Assembly: GCF_028737315.1 (NCBI RefSeq)
Contig: NZ_JAQZAO010000008.1
Coordinates: forward strand, 62,001 to 126,000
Reading direction: 5' to 3'
DNA: 64,000 bases
From: Actinomycetospora lemnae
Lineage (GTDB): Bacteria > Actinomycetota > Actinomycetes > Mycobacteriales > Pseudonocardiaceae
In this document: one piece after another, positions 61,691-64,000 of the stretch
Layout of the letters: every line of letters starts with the position of its first letter
Numbering within the stretch: the first letter of the stretch is position 1
Program-made: the position numbers and the translations under genes
Notes under the pieces: generated by a model
Database searches by the model: none
The model's input: the letters and a program-made list of their open reading frames with translations, nothing else
Told to the model about the DNA's origin: nothing

Positions 61691-64000
61691 TCAGCGGGTC
61701 GTGCCCGACAGGTCGACCGGCGGCGCCGCCTCGTGCCGGCCGGCCCGCTCGCCGCCCGGCGCCGCGACGGCCGGGCGGGGAGGCGTCACGGTCAGGGTCA
61801 CGTCGGACGCCCCGTCCACCACGACCTGCTCGCTGACCGGCGCGAACCCGCTCGCGGTGAGCATGTGCCGCCCGGGCGCGAGGTCGTCGAAGCGGAACCG
61901 GCCGTCGGCACCCGTCACCGCGGAGGCGACGACGCCGCCGTCCCGGCCGACGAGCACCACCAGCGACTCCGGCACCGGCGTCCCGCCCGCGGCGCGCACG
62001 GCCCCGGCGAGCGTGTAGCGGGCCGGCGCGACCGTGACGTCGGCACGCGCCCCGTCCTCGCCGGCCACGACCCGGACCGCCTGCGGGGCGCGCCCCGGGG
62101 CGAGCACGGTGACGGTGTACTCGCCGGGCTCGACCTCACCCGTCTCCCACCTGCCCTCGGCGTCGCTGCGCCGCACGCCCACGACGCCGCCGGCGGTGTC
62201 GGTGACGGTCACCGTGGCCCCGCCGACCGGGGTGCCGTCGGCCTCGGCGACCCGCCCGCCGAGCGTCACCACGCGGGACAGCGCGACGTCGCGGCGCACG
62301 GGCGTCCCGTCGACCGTCACGAGCTCCGCGAACGGCCGGCGCCGCGGCGAGCTGGCGATGAGCACGTAGGTGCCGGCGGCCGGCGCGACCAGCGAGTAGC
62401 CGCCGCGCTCGTCGACGCCCGCCCGCTCCACCGGGGCCCCGTCGAGGCCGTGCAGCGAGACCGTCACCTCGTCACGGGCCCCGACGGGGCTGCCGCCCGT
62501 GCCGGAGACGCGGCCGTGGACCGTGGGACCGGTCCGGCGGACGGGGCTCGGGTGTCCGTTCGTGGCCGTGGCCGGCGGTCCCCAGCCGGGGGTCGCCGGC
62601 GACGCGTCTGCGTCGCTGGCGGGCGCCGCGGGTGCGGCCTGGACGGCGTGCGCCGTCGCGGGGACCGGCGGGTTCGACGCGGTGCCGATGGCCGCGGCGC
62701 CGCCGGCGGTCTCGGTGGCCGGGGTGGTCCCCGGGGCGGCGTCGGCGCCCTCGGCGCTGCGGGCCTGGATGCCCGACTGGGTGCGCAGCGGGACCTCGCG
62801 CAGGAACCAGATGAGCACGAAGCCGACGGCGATCACGCAGCCCGCGATGAGGAACACGAGGTCCATCGCGTCGGAGAAGCCGACGAGGAACGGCTCGGCC
62901 AGGCGGGGGTCCATCCGCTGCAGCACCGAGGAGTCCTGGGCGACCTGCGCCGCGCCGGTCACCGGGTCCATCGCGACCTGGTTGGCGGGGTTGGCGAGCG
63001 CCGCCGGGTCGGCGAGCGCCGCCCGGAAGCCCGGCGTCGGGGCGATGGCGGCGAAGGCGTCGCGGATGTAGTCGCCGACCGTCGAGAAGAGCACCGAGAG
63101 GAAGACCGCGACGCCGAGCGTGCCGCCCATCTGCCGGAAGAAGGTCGCCGACGCCGTGGCCACGCCCATGTCCTTGGCCGGCACGGCGTTCTGCACCGCG
63201 AGCACGAGCGTCTGCATGCAGTTCCCGAGCCCGAGGCCGAAGACGACCATGAGCAGCGCGACCTGCCAGTACGGGGTGTCGGCGTGCAGCAGGAAGTGGA
63301 ACAGCAGCATGCCGACCGTCATCAGCCCGAGGCCGATCACCGGGAAGACCTTGTAGCGCCCGGTCCGGCTGGTGAGCTGACCGGAGATGATCGAGGCGAC
63401 CATGATGCCGCCGACCAGCGGGATCATCTGCAGGCCGGCCTGCGTCGGGTCGGACCCGGTCACGATCTGCAGGTACTGCGGGACGATCGCGATGCCGCCG
63501 AACATCCCGACGCCGGTGATGATCGCGATGATCGAGGTCAGGCTGAACACGCCGTTGCGGAACAGGCGCAGTGGCAGGAGGGCGTCGTCGCCGTAGGCCC
63601 GCTCGGCGAGGTAGAAGGCGACGAGCCCGACCGCGCCGACGGCGTAGCAGATGATCGCCGAGGTCGAGGCCCAGCCCCACTCGCGGCCCTGCTCGGCGAT
63701 GATGAGCAGCGGCACGAGGCCGACGGCGAGCGCGGCGGCGCCGGGGAAGTCGAGGCGGTGCTCGCGGCGGGTGTGGGGCAGGCGCAGGACGTTCCAGACG
63801 ACGAGGAACGCGATGGCACCGATCGGGACGTTGACGAGGAAGACCCAGCGCCAGCCGGTGATGCCGAGGATCGTGTCCTGGCCGGCGAGGAAGCCGCCGA
63901 CGACCGGGCCGATGACGCTCGACGTGCCGAACACGGCGAGGAAGAAGCCCTGGTACCGGGCGCGCTCCCGCGGCGGGACGATGTCGCCGATGATCGTCAG
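61691..64000 (-). CDS. DHA2-type MFS drug exporter fused to beta-sandwich repeats (partial)
   Basis: The 5' end lies outside the window; 769 residues are visible. Residues 1-375 or so are the second part of an EmrB/QacA-type 14-helix exporter: LTIIGDIVPPRERARYQG, then GPVVGGFLAG (motif C type), and further helices to VIAVGFVLIWFLREVPL. A Pro/Ala linker follows, then about four repeats of 75-85 residues typical of carboxypeptidase-regulatory/CNA-B-like beta sandwiches (VHGRVSGTGGSPVG, LGGRVAEADGTPVGGATVTVTD, LAGAVRAAGGTPVPESLVVL). These repeats normally work outside the cell, so this is an unusual fusion for an MFS protein. Confidence 0.88.
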   Translation of the reverse strand: MTIIGDIVPPRERARYQGFFLAVFGTSSVIGPVVGGFLAGQDTILGITGWRWVFLVNVPIGAIAFLVVWNVLRLPHTRREHRLDFPGAAALAVGLVPLLIIAEQGREWGWASTSAIICYAVGAVGLVAFYLAERAYGDDALLPLRLFRNGVFSLTSIIAIITGVGMFGGIAIVPQYLQIVTGSDPTQAGLQMIPLVGGIMVASIISGQLTSRTGRYKVFPVIGLGLMTVGMLLFHFLLHADTPYWQVALLMVVFGLGLGNCMQTLVLAVQNAVPAKDMGVATASATFFRQMGGTLGVAVFLSVLFSTVGDYIRDAFAAIAPTPGFRAALADPAALANPANQVAMDPVTGAAQVAQDSSVLQRMDPRLAEPFLVGFSDAMDLVFLIAGCVIAVGFVLIWFLREVPLRTQSGIQARSAEGADAAPGTTPATETAGGAAAIGTASNPPVPATAHAVQAAPAAPASDADASPATPGWGPPATATNGHPSPVRRTGPTVHGRVSGTGGSPVGARDEVTVSLHGLDGAPVERAGVDERGGYSLVAPAAGTYVLIASSPRRRPFAELVTVDGTPVRRDVALSRVVTLGGRVAEADGTPVGGATVTVTDTAGGVVGVRRSDAEGRWETGEVEPGEYTVTVLAPGRAPQAVRVVAGEDGARADVTVAPARYTLAGAVRAAGGTPVPESLVVLVGRDGGVVASAVTGADGRFRFDDLAPGRHMLTASGFAPVSEQVVVDGASDVTLTVTPPRPAVAAPGGERAGRHEAAPPVDLSGTTR

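Overview
The window is very GC-rich, densely coded DNA with frequent GTG starts and many 4-base start/stop overlaps. It comes from an actinomycete, most likely family Pseudonocardiaceae (Actinomycetospora/Pseudonocardia-like). This rests on gene content (Lsr2, ClpC, CarD, MhuD, a PPE/EspG pair, an NDMA-dependent alcohol dehydrogenase) and on gene order. Much of the window follows the Mycobacterium tuberculosis order Rv3579c-Rv3628: rlmB-cysS, ispF-ispD-carD, lpqE-radA-Rv3587c-mutY-mhuD, clpC-lsr2, coaX-panD-panC-DUF2520, DUF6779-DUF3180-folK-folB-folP-folE-ftsH, hpt-tilS-metalloprotease-dacB, ppa.

Layout. 1-8.8 kb: tRNA-Thr, a ThrE-type exporter, otsA, a LacI regulator, a three-gene metal ABC importer behind a Zur/Fur-like palindrome, and a membrane adenylate cyclase. 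8.8-14.5 kb: rlmB and cysS (minus), then an alcohol dehydrogenase with a MoxR/VWA pair. 14.6-17.2 kb: an EspG chaperone and a PPE-domain protein with a long Gly/Pro tail. 17.2-24.4 kb: the isoprenoid/CarD/RadA/MutY/MhuD block, without disA, plus a sirtuin. 24.4-29 kb: accessory genes (AlkX/YcaQ-like protein, YihY, WYL regulator) and a nuclease-like gene held between perfect 50-bp inverted repeats. 29-34.5 kb: clpC, an M23 lipoprotein, a Crp/Fnr regulator and lsr2. 34.6-39.1 kb: an isochorismatase-like hydrolase and an aldehyde dehydrogenase/DUF779 unit with a divergent GAF regulator, where mycobacteria carry lysS/lysX. 39.1-50.6 kb: the pantothenate/CoA and folate genes ending in ftsH, with an inserted PrsW protease gene. 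50.8-56.7 kb: a MacAB-like export operon with a HerA-like ATPase. 56.7-64 kb: hpt, tilS, a DUF2342 metalloprotease, dacB, ppa and a drug exporter fused to extracytoplasmic beta-sandwich repeats, cut by the window end.

The most unusual signals are non-coding. (i) A 47-bp hairpin minirepeat occurs four times in the same orientation; three copies sit at gene ends and one lies in frame inside tilS. (ii) A related hairpin follows prsW and has a degenerate in-frame copy in mutY. (iii) An 18-bp minirepeat lies in variable parts of other coding regions. (iv) The 50-bp inverted-repeat cassette around the nuclease-like gene. No rRNA, CRISPR array, transposase, integrase or phage gene is visible.
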